From positions 1 through 25,948 of the forward strand of contig CAJWZY010000002.1 of the NCBI GenBank assembly GCA_913050545.1: a DNA stretch of 25,948 nucleotides. The letters are read 5' to 3'. Within the stretch, counting starts at the first letter, position 1. The number at the start of each line of letters is the position of its first letter. The notes under the pieces were generated by a model. That model was not told the DNA's origin and made no database searches. It saw only the letters and a program-made list of their open reading frames with translations. Positions 15,052 through 22,204 of this stretch are shown one piece after another. Source of the stretch: an uncultured bacterium (GTDB taxonomy: Bacteria; Planctomycetota; UBA8108). A program made the translations under genes and the position numbers.

Positions 15052-15771
15052 TCAGGAGGATTTAGCGACCATCCGCTCGTAGGCCTCCTGCAGCTCGGTG
15101 AATTTCTCGTGGGCGATTCTCTGGAAATCCTCTCCCATATGGTGAACTTTGTCGGGATGGTATTGAACAGCCAGCTTGTGGAATGCCCGGCGGATTTCAG
15201 CCTGGGATGCGTTTCGCTCGACACCGAGGATTGTCCAGGGCCCGATGAGTTCCGGCTGGCGGGGCGGTGGCCGGGCTCGTTCTTTCCTGTCTTGTTCGCC
15301 GGTGGCTTCCTGTTTTTGTTTTCTTTCATCCTGCTTGTTTTCGTCGGAGGTTTTTGCCCGCCCGAGCAGGAGGAGTCCCTTCAGAAGTCTTTTGATGAAG
15401 CCGCCGCTGTAGCGGTAGTCCCCGTCGTGTTCAAAATAGTAGCGCCGCCTCTCTTCGTTTGCAGCGTACCAGCTTATTGTCCTGATGAAGTCCTGGGGCT
15501 GCCCGATAAACCGTCCCAGGATGTAGTCCAGCAGCATCGGGTGGGAGTCAGGAGAGCTGAACCAGCGTCCCCGCCGGGTTTTTTCACAATGGTTTCGCCG
15601 GTTGCAGGAGGTGCAGGAGTACATGCGGTAGGGGCCACCCTCCCGTTCGCTCCGGGTCCGCAGGATCGCGTCCCTCAACAGGTAGTCGAGGTTCAGGCCG
15701 CTTCCGCAATACCAGCAGTTGAGTGACGGGGTTCTTTGACGGTCGGCGGAAGATGATTTTTTTTCTGTCAT
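15052..15771 (-). CDS. Zinc-ribbon plus C-terminal J-domain protein
   Basis: This 239-aa protein is not a normal DnaJ. Residues 19-56 form a CxxC...CxxC zinc ribbon (CWYC at 19-22, CTSC at 53-56, with further cysteine at 62). A linker region follows (PMLLDYILGRFIGQPQDF, then YYFEHDGDYRYSGGFIKRLL). After that comes a highly charged Lys/Glu/Gln stretch at ~141-170. A J domain closes the protein at ~178-237: WTILGVERNASQAEIRRAFH, the HPD triad at 205-207 in AVQYHPDKVH, and the final helix FTELQEAYERM. With HPD intact it should stimulate an Hsp70 ATPase; the ribbon may select the client. The ATG is 3 bases after the queA stop, the last gene of a coupled run. The client is unknown. Confidence 0.8.
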   Translation of the reverse strand: MTEKKSSSADRQRTPSLNCWYCGSGLNLDYLLRDAILRTRSEREGGPYRMYSCTSCNRRNHCEKTRRGRWFSSPDSHPMLLDYILGRFIGQPQDFIRTISWYAANEERRRYYFEHDGDYRYSGGFIKRLLKGLLLLGRAKTSDENKQDERKQKQEATGEQDRKERARPPPRQPELIGPWTILGVERNASQAEIRRAFHKLAVQYHPDKVHHMGEDFQRIAHEKFTELQEAYERMVAKSS

Positions 15772-15774
15772 GGG

Positions 15775-16866
15775 TCAGAGAATGAGCATCGCATCGCCGT
15801 AGCTGAAGAAGCGGTACTCCTGCTCAATCGCTTCTTTGTAGGTGGCCAGGAGGCGCTCTCGTCCCGTGAGGCTGCTGACGAGCATCAACAGGCTGCTGCG
15901 GGGCAGGTGAAAATTGGTGATGAGCCCGTCGACGAGCCTGAATTTCCAGGGTGGGCGGATGAAAAGGTGGGTTCGCTGGCTGAAGGGAGCCTCGAATCCG
16001 CCGTCGGCGAAGCTCTCGAGCGCGCGTACCGTGGTGGTTCCCACCGCGATGATTCTCCTGTTCTCCTGGCGGGCATTGAGAAGTCTTGCCGCTGTTTCAG
16101 AGGGGACCTCCACCCGCTCCCCGTGGAGCTTTCCTGAATCGAGGGCCTCCTGGCTGAGGGGCTTGAAGGTGTCGAGGCCAATATGCAGGGTGAGCCGGAG
16201 AATTTCTACCCCGGCTGATTCCAGCTGGCGGAGGGCTTCAGGATCGAGGTGCAGCCCGGCGGTCGGTGCGGCTGAGGATCCCGGCACCCGTGCATACACC
16301 GTCTGGTACCGCTCACTATCGTGGGATGATTCACGTTCCTGTGGTTCACGGGAGATGTAGGGCGGCAGCGGGATCTCTCCGATTTTCTCTGCCAGCGATC
16401 TTACCTCGGTGGGGTCCAGTTCTTCCCCGGCACGATTGAATGAGACGATAAAGGTCTGGCCCTTGCGCACGAGGCATCTGATTCCTGTTTCCGGGTCTTT
16501 TTCCAGCTGCAGAGTACGGCCCTCGGCGAAGGCCTTTCCCGGCTTGAGGAGAACCTGCCAGGCCTGCTCACCCTCCAGTGCCACAGGTTCCAGCAGGAGA
16601 ACCTCGACCTTTCCGCCACTCTCTTTCTGTGCCCTCAGTCGTGCGGGAAGAACCCGGGTCTCGTTGAGCACCAGGACGTCTCCGGCGCGCAGGTAGTGCG
16701 GGAGGTCGCTGAAGGTCCTGTGTTCGAGACCGGGGCCGGAGCGTTCGAGGACGAGCAGCCTCGAAGCTGAACGCCGTTGGGCAGGATGCTGTGCGATCAG
16801 CCCGGGGGGGAGCGGGTAATCGTAATCATCCAGCGAGATGGAAAGTTCGGCTCTCTCCTCGCTCAC
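15775..16866 (-). CDS. queA: tRNA preQ1 ribosyltransferase-isomerase QueA
   Basis: This 363-aa protein (family ~345-360) begins SISLDDYDYPLPPGLIAQHP, the classic QueA N-terminus. It continues with RRSASRLLVLER, HRTFSDLPHYLRAGDVLVLN, ETRVLPARLRA, IPLPPYISREP, ERYQTVYARVPGSSAAPTAG, LHIGLDTFKPL and DGLITNFHLPRSSLLMLVSS. QueA transfers the ribosyl part of S-adenosylmethionine to preQ1 in tRNA, making epoxyqueuosine. The family's SAAPTAGLH element is intact. The start is a GTG whose bases overlap the upstream stop (GTGA), so translation is coupled to the transglutaminase-like gene. No tgt, queG or preQ1-synthesis gene is nearby. Its neighbours suggest operon membership without a known functional link. 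Confidence 0.95.
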   Translation of the reverse strand: MSEERAELSISLDDYDYPLPPGLIAQHPAQRRSASRLLVLERSGPGLEHRTFSDLPHYLRAGDVLVLNETRVLPARLRAQKESGGKVEVLLLEPVALEGEQAWQVLLKPGKAFAEGRTLQLEKDPETGIRCLVRKGQTFIVSFNRAGEELDPTEVRSLAEKIGEIPLPPYISREPQERESSHDSERYQTVYARVPGSSAAPTAGLHLDPEALRQLESAGVEILRLTLHIGLDTFKPLSQEALDSGKLHGERVEVPSETAARLLNARQENRRIIAVGTTTVRALESFADGGFEAPFSQRTHLFIRPPWKFRLVDGLITNFHLPRSSLLMLVSSLTGRERLLATYKEAIEQEYRFFSYGDAMLIL

Positions 16867-18365
16867 CTTGTTTCCAGGACCTCAATTTCCATATTGCCGA
16901 GAAAAGGCAGGAGCCCGATGAATATTTCGGAGATGGAGGTGTTGTCGAGGGCCGATACAGACAGGGCGATGTGGTCGGCCTCTACCTTTCCTTTTCCAAT
17001 CGTTGCATCGAGTGGGACCCACTTGCCTGTATAGACTTCTGTCCACATATGTCCTACGAAGCTCTTGCGGTAGTAAACCAGGCCGGCGACGACCCGGGAG
17101 GGGATTCCTGCCGCCCGGCACATAGCGGCCATCAGGACGGCGTGTTCGGTGCAGTCTCCCTGGCGGGTCTCGAGAACCTCTTTCGCGGTGGCGAAGGCGG
17201 TGCCGAGGTTTTTTTTGCGGATGTAATTGTAGACCCATTTTTCCAGTTTCCGGGCCACCTCGAGGCTGTTCTTTTCATTTCCCGCAGCTTTTTTTGCCAG
17301 CTCGATGATCCGGGCATCGTCGGACTGGATATAGGCCGTCGAGGAGAGGTAGAGCTTCAGCGGGGGGGTGGGGTTGATGGGCAGCTCACGGGCCGCATCC
17401 TGTCGCACTGTCTGTACCCTCAAATGCCAGGTGCCTTTTTCCGTGGTGGCGGTGAGCTGGTGGCCGGCTGCGCCGGAATCTAACAGTTGAACCGGCTGCT
17501 TGCTGTCACGGAGCCTGAGCCTGTAGAGGATCTCTTCACGTTTCCAGCCGAGGAAACGTCCAAGTGGAATTCCGCTTGAGAAGAAGATCTCCGGTGGCGA
17601 GCTGAAGTCGGTCGCCACGATTTTTTCCCTGCTTGAGAGCATGGTCTCCAGCCCGAGATAGGGCATGCTGCTCCTGACCGATTGCCCCGCGTCGGTGATC
17701 CACTCCAGGAGTACCAGGCTGTTGCCGGGGGCCAGCTCCAGCCGGCTCTCGATGCGCCGGAGCTTTCCCTCGCGTGCCTGGAGCGTGCTGATCTGCCGGA
17801 TGCAACGTGAGAGGTCCGACATGAAGACAACGACCTCCACCCGGTCGCCTTTTTTCTTCAGCGTCGAGCTGATTTTTTTCGTGGTGTGCTGTAAGCCCCG
17901 TGTTGCAGGGTTGAAGGGGATTACCTGTTTTCGAGGTGGGGAATTTCCAGAGGTAACCTCGAGCTCCATCCGGTCGGGCGAGATCATCTTCCCGATTGTA
18001 GTGACAGCCTGCTGCGCTTTTTTTTCTTCTTTTCTGAACCCGAGGATCTTTCCAGCGGCGTCTTCGCGCATCTCGAGGCGTTCCTCAACCGTGGTTTTTT
18101 GAGTGCCGCGTCTCATCGTGATCCTGGTGAAGGAGATGGTCTCGAGCTCGCCATTTTCTCCTTCCAGCTTACGCAGCAGGCTGTAGCCTGCCGCCTTGCC
18201 CTGCAGATGCACCAGGTGCCATTCATCTCCCTGGCGGGCTGTTTCGGTATCTTCAGCTGGGAGGCTGCCACCGAGGCAGACCGCTATCATGCCGGCTGCC
18301 AGGAGGCTGGGAAGGAGCCGGGTTTCCAGGCCGTCGGTCAGCTTGAAGCGGGTGTGCGGTCTCAT
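16863..18365 (-). CDS. Exported transglutaminase-like (papain-fold) protein
   Basis: The 500-aa product has an N-terminal hydrophobic segment (LLPSLLAAGMIAVCLGGSLP, ~17-36) acting as signal peptide or anchor. A ~300-residue beta-rich domain of unknown kind follows. The C-terminal transglutaminase-like core has an intact triad: Cys405 in RQGDCTEHAVLMAAMCRAAG, His439 in VGHMWTEVY and Asp453 in WVPLDAT. The preceding KLEKWVYNYIRKK helix and GIPSRVVAGLVYY strand are typical. Bacterial members are usually proteases or amidases rather than cross-linkers. The ATG overlaps the upstream orphan's stop as ATGA, and its own stop overlaps queA. Substrate unknown; location outside the cytoplasm is inferred from the signal segment. 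Confidence 0.85.
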   Translation of the reverse strand: MRPHTRFKLTDGLETRLLPSLLAAGMIAVCLGGSLPAEDTETARQGDEWHLVHLQGKAAGYSLLRKLEGENGELETISFTRITMRRGTQKTTVEERLEMREDAAGKILGFRKEEKKAQQAVTTIGKMISPDRMELEVTSGNSPPRKQVIPFNPATRGLQHTTKKISSTLKKKGDRVEVVVFMSDLSRCIRQISTLQAREGKLRRIESRLELAPGNSLVLLEWITDAGQSVRSSMPYLGLETMLSSREKIVATDFSSPPEIFFSSGIPLGRFLGWKREEILYRLRLRDSKQPVQLLDSGAAGHQLTATTEKGTWHLRVQTVRQDAARELPINPTPPLKLYLSSTAYIQSDDARIIELAKKAAGNEKNSLEVARKLEKWVYNYIRKKNLGTAFATAKEVLETRQGDCTEHAVLMAAMCRAAGIPSRVVAGLVYYRKSFVGHMWTEVYTGKWVPLDATIGKGKVEADHIALSVSALDNTSISEIFIGLLPFLGNMEIEVLETR

Positions 18366-19198
18366 CGGCAGCTTGTGATGGGAATACCTTCAAGGTTGAG
18401 ATCGTCGAGGCCGCTGTAGAAGGCAAACAGGCGGCTGGCGAGAAGGAGCTCTCCGTGGCCAAGGTGTTCGGAATTGAGGACGATCTCAGAAAGCCCGGCT
18501 TCATCGACAAAATATTCGAAGCGGCGGTGCCCGGCGATTTCTGGATATTGTTTTTTCAGTGCCGGCGCCTTGTCGTTTTCACGGTGGTAGCGTGAAAGGT
18601 CACCGCCCGGGTCTGTGCACGCGCTGCGGAGGACCTCTTCGTGAAAAAAGGCGCGGGTAAAGACGGAGACTGGTATCAGCCGGAAGCCTGCCGAGGGATT
18701 TTCCAGGCAGAGGTCAACCCACTGCACTGGATTCTCACTTCCGTTCTGCGAGGGGGTTTTCTGTACCGAGAGTTCGAGCGGCCCGTGGGCTTCTGCTGCA
18801 AGCTGCAGCAATTCACCTACGGGGAGGGGGCGGCGGCAGCCGGCTGCTATGTTCATACGCTGCAGCCCCCGGCGGAGCTGTTCACTCCCGGTGTTGAGGG
18901 CCGGACTCGTAAGCAGGGCCGTCATCCCCAGGGCGGTTATGGCAACTGGAGCGAGGTCTCCCTCTACAGGAAACCGGTGTCGCTGGCGAAGGTTCTCAAG
19001 GGTCCTGTCGTGGAGCTCTTCGCGGTCAATTGAGTCTGAAAGGAACAGGCCGAGTGCATCGACAATGGCCTCCTGGCATTCCTGCGGGCTCTCGTCCCCG
19101 GCTGAGCTGTTTATGGAGCCGCCCTGTGTCTCGTCTTCGAGGATGGTTCCTGCAGCACGAAGCCGCCGGGCTTCAAACGATCTGATCCTTGATTCCAT
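18362..19198 (-). CDS. Orphan protein at the head of the transglutaminase-queA operon
   Basis: The 278-aa product starts at the ATG 19198-19196 (MESRIRSFEARRLRAAG); two in-frame TTG codons lie just upstream. There is no signal peptide or membrane span. Residues ~45-115 look helical (CQEAIVDALGLFLSDSIDRE; APVAITALGMTALLTS; SEQLRRGLQRMN) and faintly recall alpha/alpha-toroid repeats such as squalene-cyclase-like repeats, but no diagnostic motif is present. The C-terminal half is mixed alpha/beta, with HRRFEYFVDEAGLSEIVLNS and HGELLLASRLFAFYSGLDDL. I do not recognise a family. The 4-base ATGA overlap with the transglutaminase-like gene supports expression and suggests the two act together. GGGAG lies about 14 bases upstream of the ATG, longer than ideal. 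Confidence 0.65.
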   Translation of the reverse strand: MESRIRSFEARRLRAAGTILEDETQGGSINSSAGDESPQECQEAIVDALGLFLSDSIDREELHDRTLENLRQRHRFPVEGDLAPVAITALGMTALLTSPALNTGSEQLRRGLQRMNIAAGCRRPLPVGELLQLAAEAHGPLELSVQKTPSQNGSENPVQWVDLCLENPSAGFRLIPVSVFTRAFFHEEVLRSACTDPGGDLSRYHRENDKAPALKKQYPEIAGHRRFEYFVDEAGLSEIVLNSEHLGHGELLLASRLFAFYSGLDDLNLEGIPITSCR

Positions 19199-19410
19199 CA
19201 ACAAAAATCGATCTCCCTCGAAGGCACCCGCTCATTTTTCCTTCCGGCAGCGTGGAGCCACCGGTGAAAGGATGTCTTCGAATGAAATGTTTTCTTTTTT
19301 TATTTCCCTCAGAGGGGCCCCGCCGGGCTCTGCTTCCCAGCCGGGCAACCATCTCTTTGCCAACTCGGTAGGACATTGTAGGTCCCGATCAGAAGGCCTT
19401 TAAGAAATTA
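19199..19410. other. Intergenic stretch between divergent orphan gene and serS, no gene seen
   Basis: These ~210 bases lie between the minus-strand orphan operon and the serS leader, and should hold promoters for both. I see no tRNA, no convincing coding region on either strand, and only weak promoter-like elements. One is TTGTAG at 19375 with TTTAAG 17 bases further, about 160 bases upstream of serS. A T-rich tract, TTTTCTTTTTTTATTT, sits near 19289-19305. Confidence 0.4.
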
Positions 19411-19529
19411 ATGGGGAAAAAGAAGGAGGTGGAGGCCGGGGCTGGAGCGGATTGGTTGATTCCCGGGAACGACGGATAGCGTTTCGCCCAGACTTTCCTC
19501 CTTGCAATCCGGGGCTGCAATGCAAAAAT
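19411..19529 (+). promoter_or_regulatory. Structured leader region of serS
   Basis: The stretch upstream of the serS hairpin can fold. AAGGAGG (19423-19429) is complementary to CCTCCTT (19497-19503), and CCGGG near 19437 is complementary to the CCCGG within TTCCCGGGAA (19460-19469). A 22-codon reading from the ATG at 19411 (MGKKKEVEAGAGADWLIPGN...) has no serine and no ribosome site, so it is a poor leader-peptide candidate. The T-box consensus GGTGGnACCGCG was looked for and not found. Confidence 0.4.
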
Positions 19530-19561
19530 GCGCGACGGCTTAACTGTCGGCGCTTTTTTTT
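19530..19561 (+). terminator. Intrinsic-terminator-shaped hairpin directly before serS (candidate attenuator)
   Basis: GCGCGACGG (19530-19538) pairs with CTGTCGGCGC (19544-19553). This gives nine pairs including one G-U, one bulged G, and a 5-base CTTAA loop. Eight T's (19554-19561) follow at once. The serS ATG is at 19569, so no promoter can fit between terminator and gene. Any serS transcript starting upstream must read through it. No gene on the plus strand upstream needs termination here, which favours attenuation or a short leader RNA. Confidence 0.75.
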
Positions 19562-19568
19562 GGGTTCC

Positions 19569-20846
19569 ATGCTCAATATAAATATTCTTCGAGAGAATCC
19601 GGACCTGGTCAAGGAGGGTGGGCGCAAGAAGCACATCCCCTGCGATGAGGCGGTTGATTGTATTCTCGACCTCGATGAGAAGAGGAAGAAGCTTCTCTTT
19701 GAGAGCGAAGAGCTTCGTGCTGCCCAGAAAAAAGTCGGCAAGGAGATCGCCACTCTCGAGGGCGACGAGAAACAGGCGATGATTGCCGAGATGGGAGAGA
19801 TCGCCGGGCGCATCAAGGCTTATGAAAAGGAGCTCGGTCCTCTCGAGGAGGAGCTCGAGAGCCAGATGCTGCTTGTGCCTAATATCCCGGCACCCGAGGT
19901 TCCCGATGGGAAGACCGATGAAGACAATGTACTCGTGCGCGAATGGGGTGAGGTTCCGCAGTTTGATTTCCCCATCAAGGACCACCTCGAGATCGGCGAA
20001 GAGCTCGACCTGATCGACATGAAGGGGGCCGCCAAGCTGGCAGGCTCCAGGACCTACATTCTCAAAAATGAAGGCGCATTGCTTGAGCTCGCGGTGCTTC
20101 AGTTCACTCTCAACCACCTGGTAGAGAAGGGGTTTTCTCCCATGCTGGTACCCACCCTGGTGCGCCGTGAACCGATGGTGGGTACGGCCTATTTCCCAGG
20201 CGGCGAAGAGCAGGCTTACGCCTGCGAACGAGACCGGAAATACCTGATCGGCACCTCCGAGGTTCCGGTGACGGCCTACCATAGCGGGGAGATTCTTGCG
20301 GAAGCAGACCTGCCGAGACTCTACGCGGGATATTCGACCTGTTACCGCAGGGAGGCAGGAGCGGCGGGAAGGGATACCAGGGGGCTCTACCGGATTCACC
20401 AGTTCAACAAGGTTGAGCAGGTCGTGGTCTGTCGCAACGACGATGAAGAATCGCTTCGCTTTCACGAGTTCATCCTGGCCAATGCGGAAGAAGTCGTCCA
20501 GGCCCTCGAGCTTCCCTACCGGGTTGTCAATGTCTGCGGGGGAGACCTTGGACAGCCGCAGATACAGAAATTCGACATCGAGACCTGGATGCCCTCGCGT
20601 GACAGCTATGGGGAGACCCACAGCGCCTCCCGCTTCCATGATTTCCAGTCGAGGCGTCTCGATCTCCGTTACCGGGACGAGGCCGGCAAGGTACACTTCT
20701 GCCACACCTTGAACAATACAGCTATTGCCAGTCCGAGAATCCTGATCTCTATTCTTGAAATCAACCAGGAAGCCGATGGAAGGGTCAGGATCCCTGATGT
20801 GTTGCAATCCTATATGGGAGGCAGGGAGTATATAGGTCCGAAGTGA
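19569..20846 (+). CDS. serS: Seryl-tRNA synthetase
   Basis: The 425-aa product (family ~420-430) charges tRNA-Ser. It starts MLNINILRENPDLVKEGGRK, the standard SerRS N-terminus, which fixes the ATG at 19569 although an in-frame reading is open upstream. Residues ~25-100 form the tRNA-binding antiparallel coiled coil. The class II core has LIGTSEVPVTAYHSGEIL (226-243), motif 2 with TCYRREAGAAGRDTRGLYRI then HQFNKVEQ (257-284), and motif 3 LNNTAIASPRILISILEINQ (381-400) with its Arg390. The usual LNGTALAxxR reads LNNTAIASPR here, a mild change. No Shine-Dalgarno is visible before the ATG. Only GGGTTCC separates it from the T-run of the upstream hairpin, so expression probably depends on that leader. 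Confidence 0.97.
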   Translation: MLNINILRENPDLVKEGGRKKHIPCDEAVDCILDLDEKRKKLLFESEELRAAQKKVGKEIATLEGDEKQAMIAEMGEIAGRIKAYEKELGPLEEELESQMLLVPNIPAPEVPDGKTDEDNVLVREWGEVPQFDFPIKDHLEIGEELDLIDMKGAAKLAGSRTYILKNEGALLELAVLQFTLNHLVEKGFSPMLVPTLVRREPMVGTAYFPGGEEQAYACERDRKYLIGTSEVPVTAYHSGEILAEADLPRLYAGYSTCYRREAGAAGRDTRGLYRIHQFNKVEQVVVCRNDDEESLRFHEFILANAEEVVQALELPYRVVNVCGGDLGQPQIQKFDIETWMPSRDSYGETHSASRFHDFQSRRLDLRYRDEAGKVHFCHTLNNTAIASPRILISILEINQEADGRVRIPDVLQSYMGGREYIGPK

Positions 20847-20913
20847 GGGTTTGCTTGCAGCCGATGTAGCAGGGATCGCCCCTTGTGGGGGTAAAAGCCG
20901 TGGAAAAAAAGTG

Positions 20914-20956
20914 CTCACTCCAGATAATGTGGAGTTGAGGAAGAGAGTTGGAGTAG
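20914..20956 (+). promoter_or_regulatory. Candidate translational switch in the carA leader
   Basis: ACTCCA (20917-20922) can pair with TGGAGT at 20930-20935 or with a second TGGAGT at 20949-20954. The latter contains the carA Shine-Dalgarno GGAG, 7 bases before the TTG start. The two pairings exclude each other. Stems are only 6 bp, so this is a hypothesis rather than a recognised element. Confidence 0.3.
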
Positions 20957-20960
20957 TCAT

Positions 20961-22151
20961 TTGTCTCAGAAATGCGCCAGGTTGGCTCTTGAAGACGGCA
21001 CCGTTCTGCGCGGAATCTCGATTGGCGCGGAGGGAGAGTCTGTTGGAGAGGTCGTATTCAATACTTCCCTGACCGGGTACCAGGAAGTGTTCACCGATGC
21101 CTCCTACAATGGGCAGATGGTGGTCATGACCAACCCCCTGATTGGCAATTACGGAGTCAATCCTGACGACGAGGAGTCCCGCGCGCCTGCACTGCGCGGT
21201 GTTATCGTGCGTGAGCTCAGCCGGCGCCCCTCAAATTTCAGGAGCAGTGAGCACCTGGGCGATTACCTCGCACGTCACGGTGTGGTTGGAATATCCGGTA
21301 TCGACACCCGGGCGGTAACAAAACTTTTGCGGGTGGAGGGCTCGCTCAAGGGAGTGATCTCGACCTCCGATGAAGAAGATGAAGCCCTGGTGGAGCGGGC
21401 CAGGAGCTGGGATGGGCTCGGCGGACTCGACATGGTGGGCGAAGTGACCTGCAAAGAGGCGCAGGTATGGGAGCAGGGCTTCAACTCGCCCTTCTCAAGC
21501 TGCTTTAAGGACAACCGCTCTGCTGAGCGTCTCGGTGAAGGGCTCGAAATCGTAGCCTTCGATTTTGGAGTTAAATACAACATCCTTCGTATCTTCCACG
21601 AGATGGGTTTCAAGGTGCACCAGGTGCCGGCGGATACGACCGCAGAGCAGGTGCGTGAGCTGGACCCCGATGGAGTATTTCTCTCCAATGGTCCGGGCGA
21701 CCCTGAGGGGCTTCCTTACGCGATCGAAACGATTCGTTCGCTGATGGGGGACTACCCGATCTTTGGTATCTGCCTGGGCCACCAGCTGACAGGATTAGCC
21801 CTCGGGGGTACTACGGAAAAACTGAAATTCGGGCATCACGGAGGGAATCACCCGGTCCTGAATACAATGACTGGCAAGGTTGAGATCTCCGTTCAGAATC
21901 ACTGTTATGCCGTTGTGCCGGATTCCTTTGAGACGGACCAGGTGGAACCGTACTTCATCAACCTCAACGACCAGACCATGGAGGGGCTTTATCACAAGGA
22001 GATTCCCCTCTTCACAGTACAGTTCCATCCCGAGGCGGCGCCCGGTCCGAACGATTTCACTTTTCTTTTCGATGATTTTGCCCGGATGATTCGCAGCGGA
22101 AAGCCTTTACCAGAGGTACCGCAAATCTGGGAGAAGCCGGCAGAAGTTTAA
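20961..22151 (+). CDS. carA: Carbamoyl-phosphate synthase small (glutaminase) subunit
   Basis: The 396-aa product hydrolyses glutamine and delivers ammonia to CarB for carbamoyl phosphate, used by pyrimidine and arginine synthesis. The N-terminal CarA domain shows LALEDGTVLRGISIGAEG, FNTSLTGYQEVFTDASYNGQ, MTNPLIGNYGVN and GVVGISGIDTRAVTKLLR. The class I glutaminase domain (~195-380) shows AFDFGVKYNILR and FLSNGPGDPEG. The nucleophile is Cys271 in FGICLGHQLTGLALGG, and His356/Glu358 are in VQFHPEAAPGP. The start is TTG, with GGAG 7 bases upstream; homologues start at this point. carB is not adjacent, unlike in many bacteria. purA follows after 53 bases, so both may serve nucleotide synthesis in one transcript. 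Confidence 0.96.
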   Translation: MSQKCARLALEDGTVLRGISIGAEGESVGEVVFNTSLTGYQEVFTDASYNGQMVVMTNPLIGNYGVNPDDEESRAPALRGVIVRELSRRPSNFRSSEHLGDYLARHGVVGISGIDTRAVTKLLRVEGSLKGVISTSDEEDEALVERARSWDGLGGLDMVGEVTCKEAQVWEQGFNSPFSSCFKDNRSAERLGEGLEIVAFDFGVKYNILRIFHEMGFKVHQVPADTTAEQVRELDPDGVFLSNGPGDPEGLPYAIETIRSLMGDYPIFGICLGHQLTGLALGGTTEKLKFGHHGGNHPVLNTMTGKVEISVQNHCYAVVPDSFETDQVEPYFINLNDQTMEGLYHKEIPLFTVQFHPEAAPGPNDFTFLFDDFARMIRSGKPLPEVPQIWEKPAEV

Positions 22152-22204
22152 AGCTGGAGCAGGTTACGGCCAACCAGGCCAATCAGGCCGACAGAGAGAC
22201 AGAG

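Noticed and set aside
19411..19568. T-box riboswitch for serS
   Set aside because: No GGTGGnACCGCG element and no clear serine specifier loop; only the terminator-like hairpin is present.
19389..20960. A 523-codon open reading frame on the minus strand across serS
   Set aside because: It is exactly antisense to an unmistakable SerRS gene, has no known motif, and arises from the G+C-biased third codon positions of serS.
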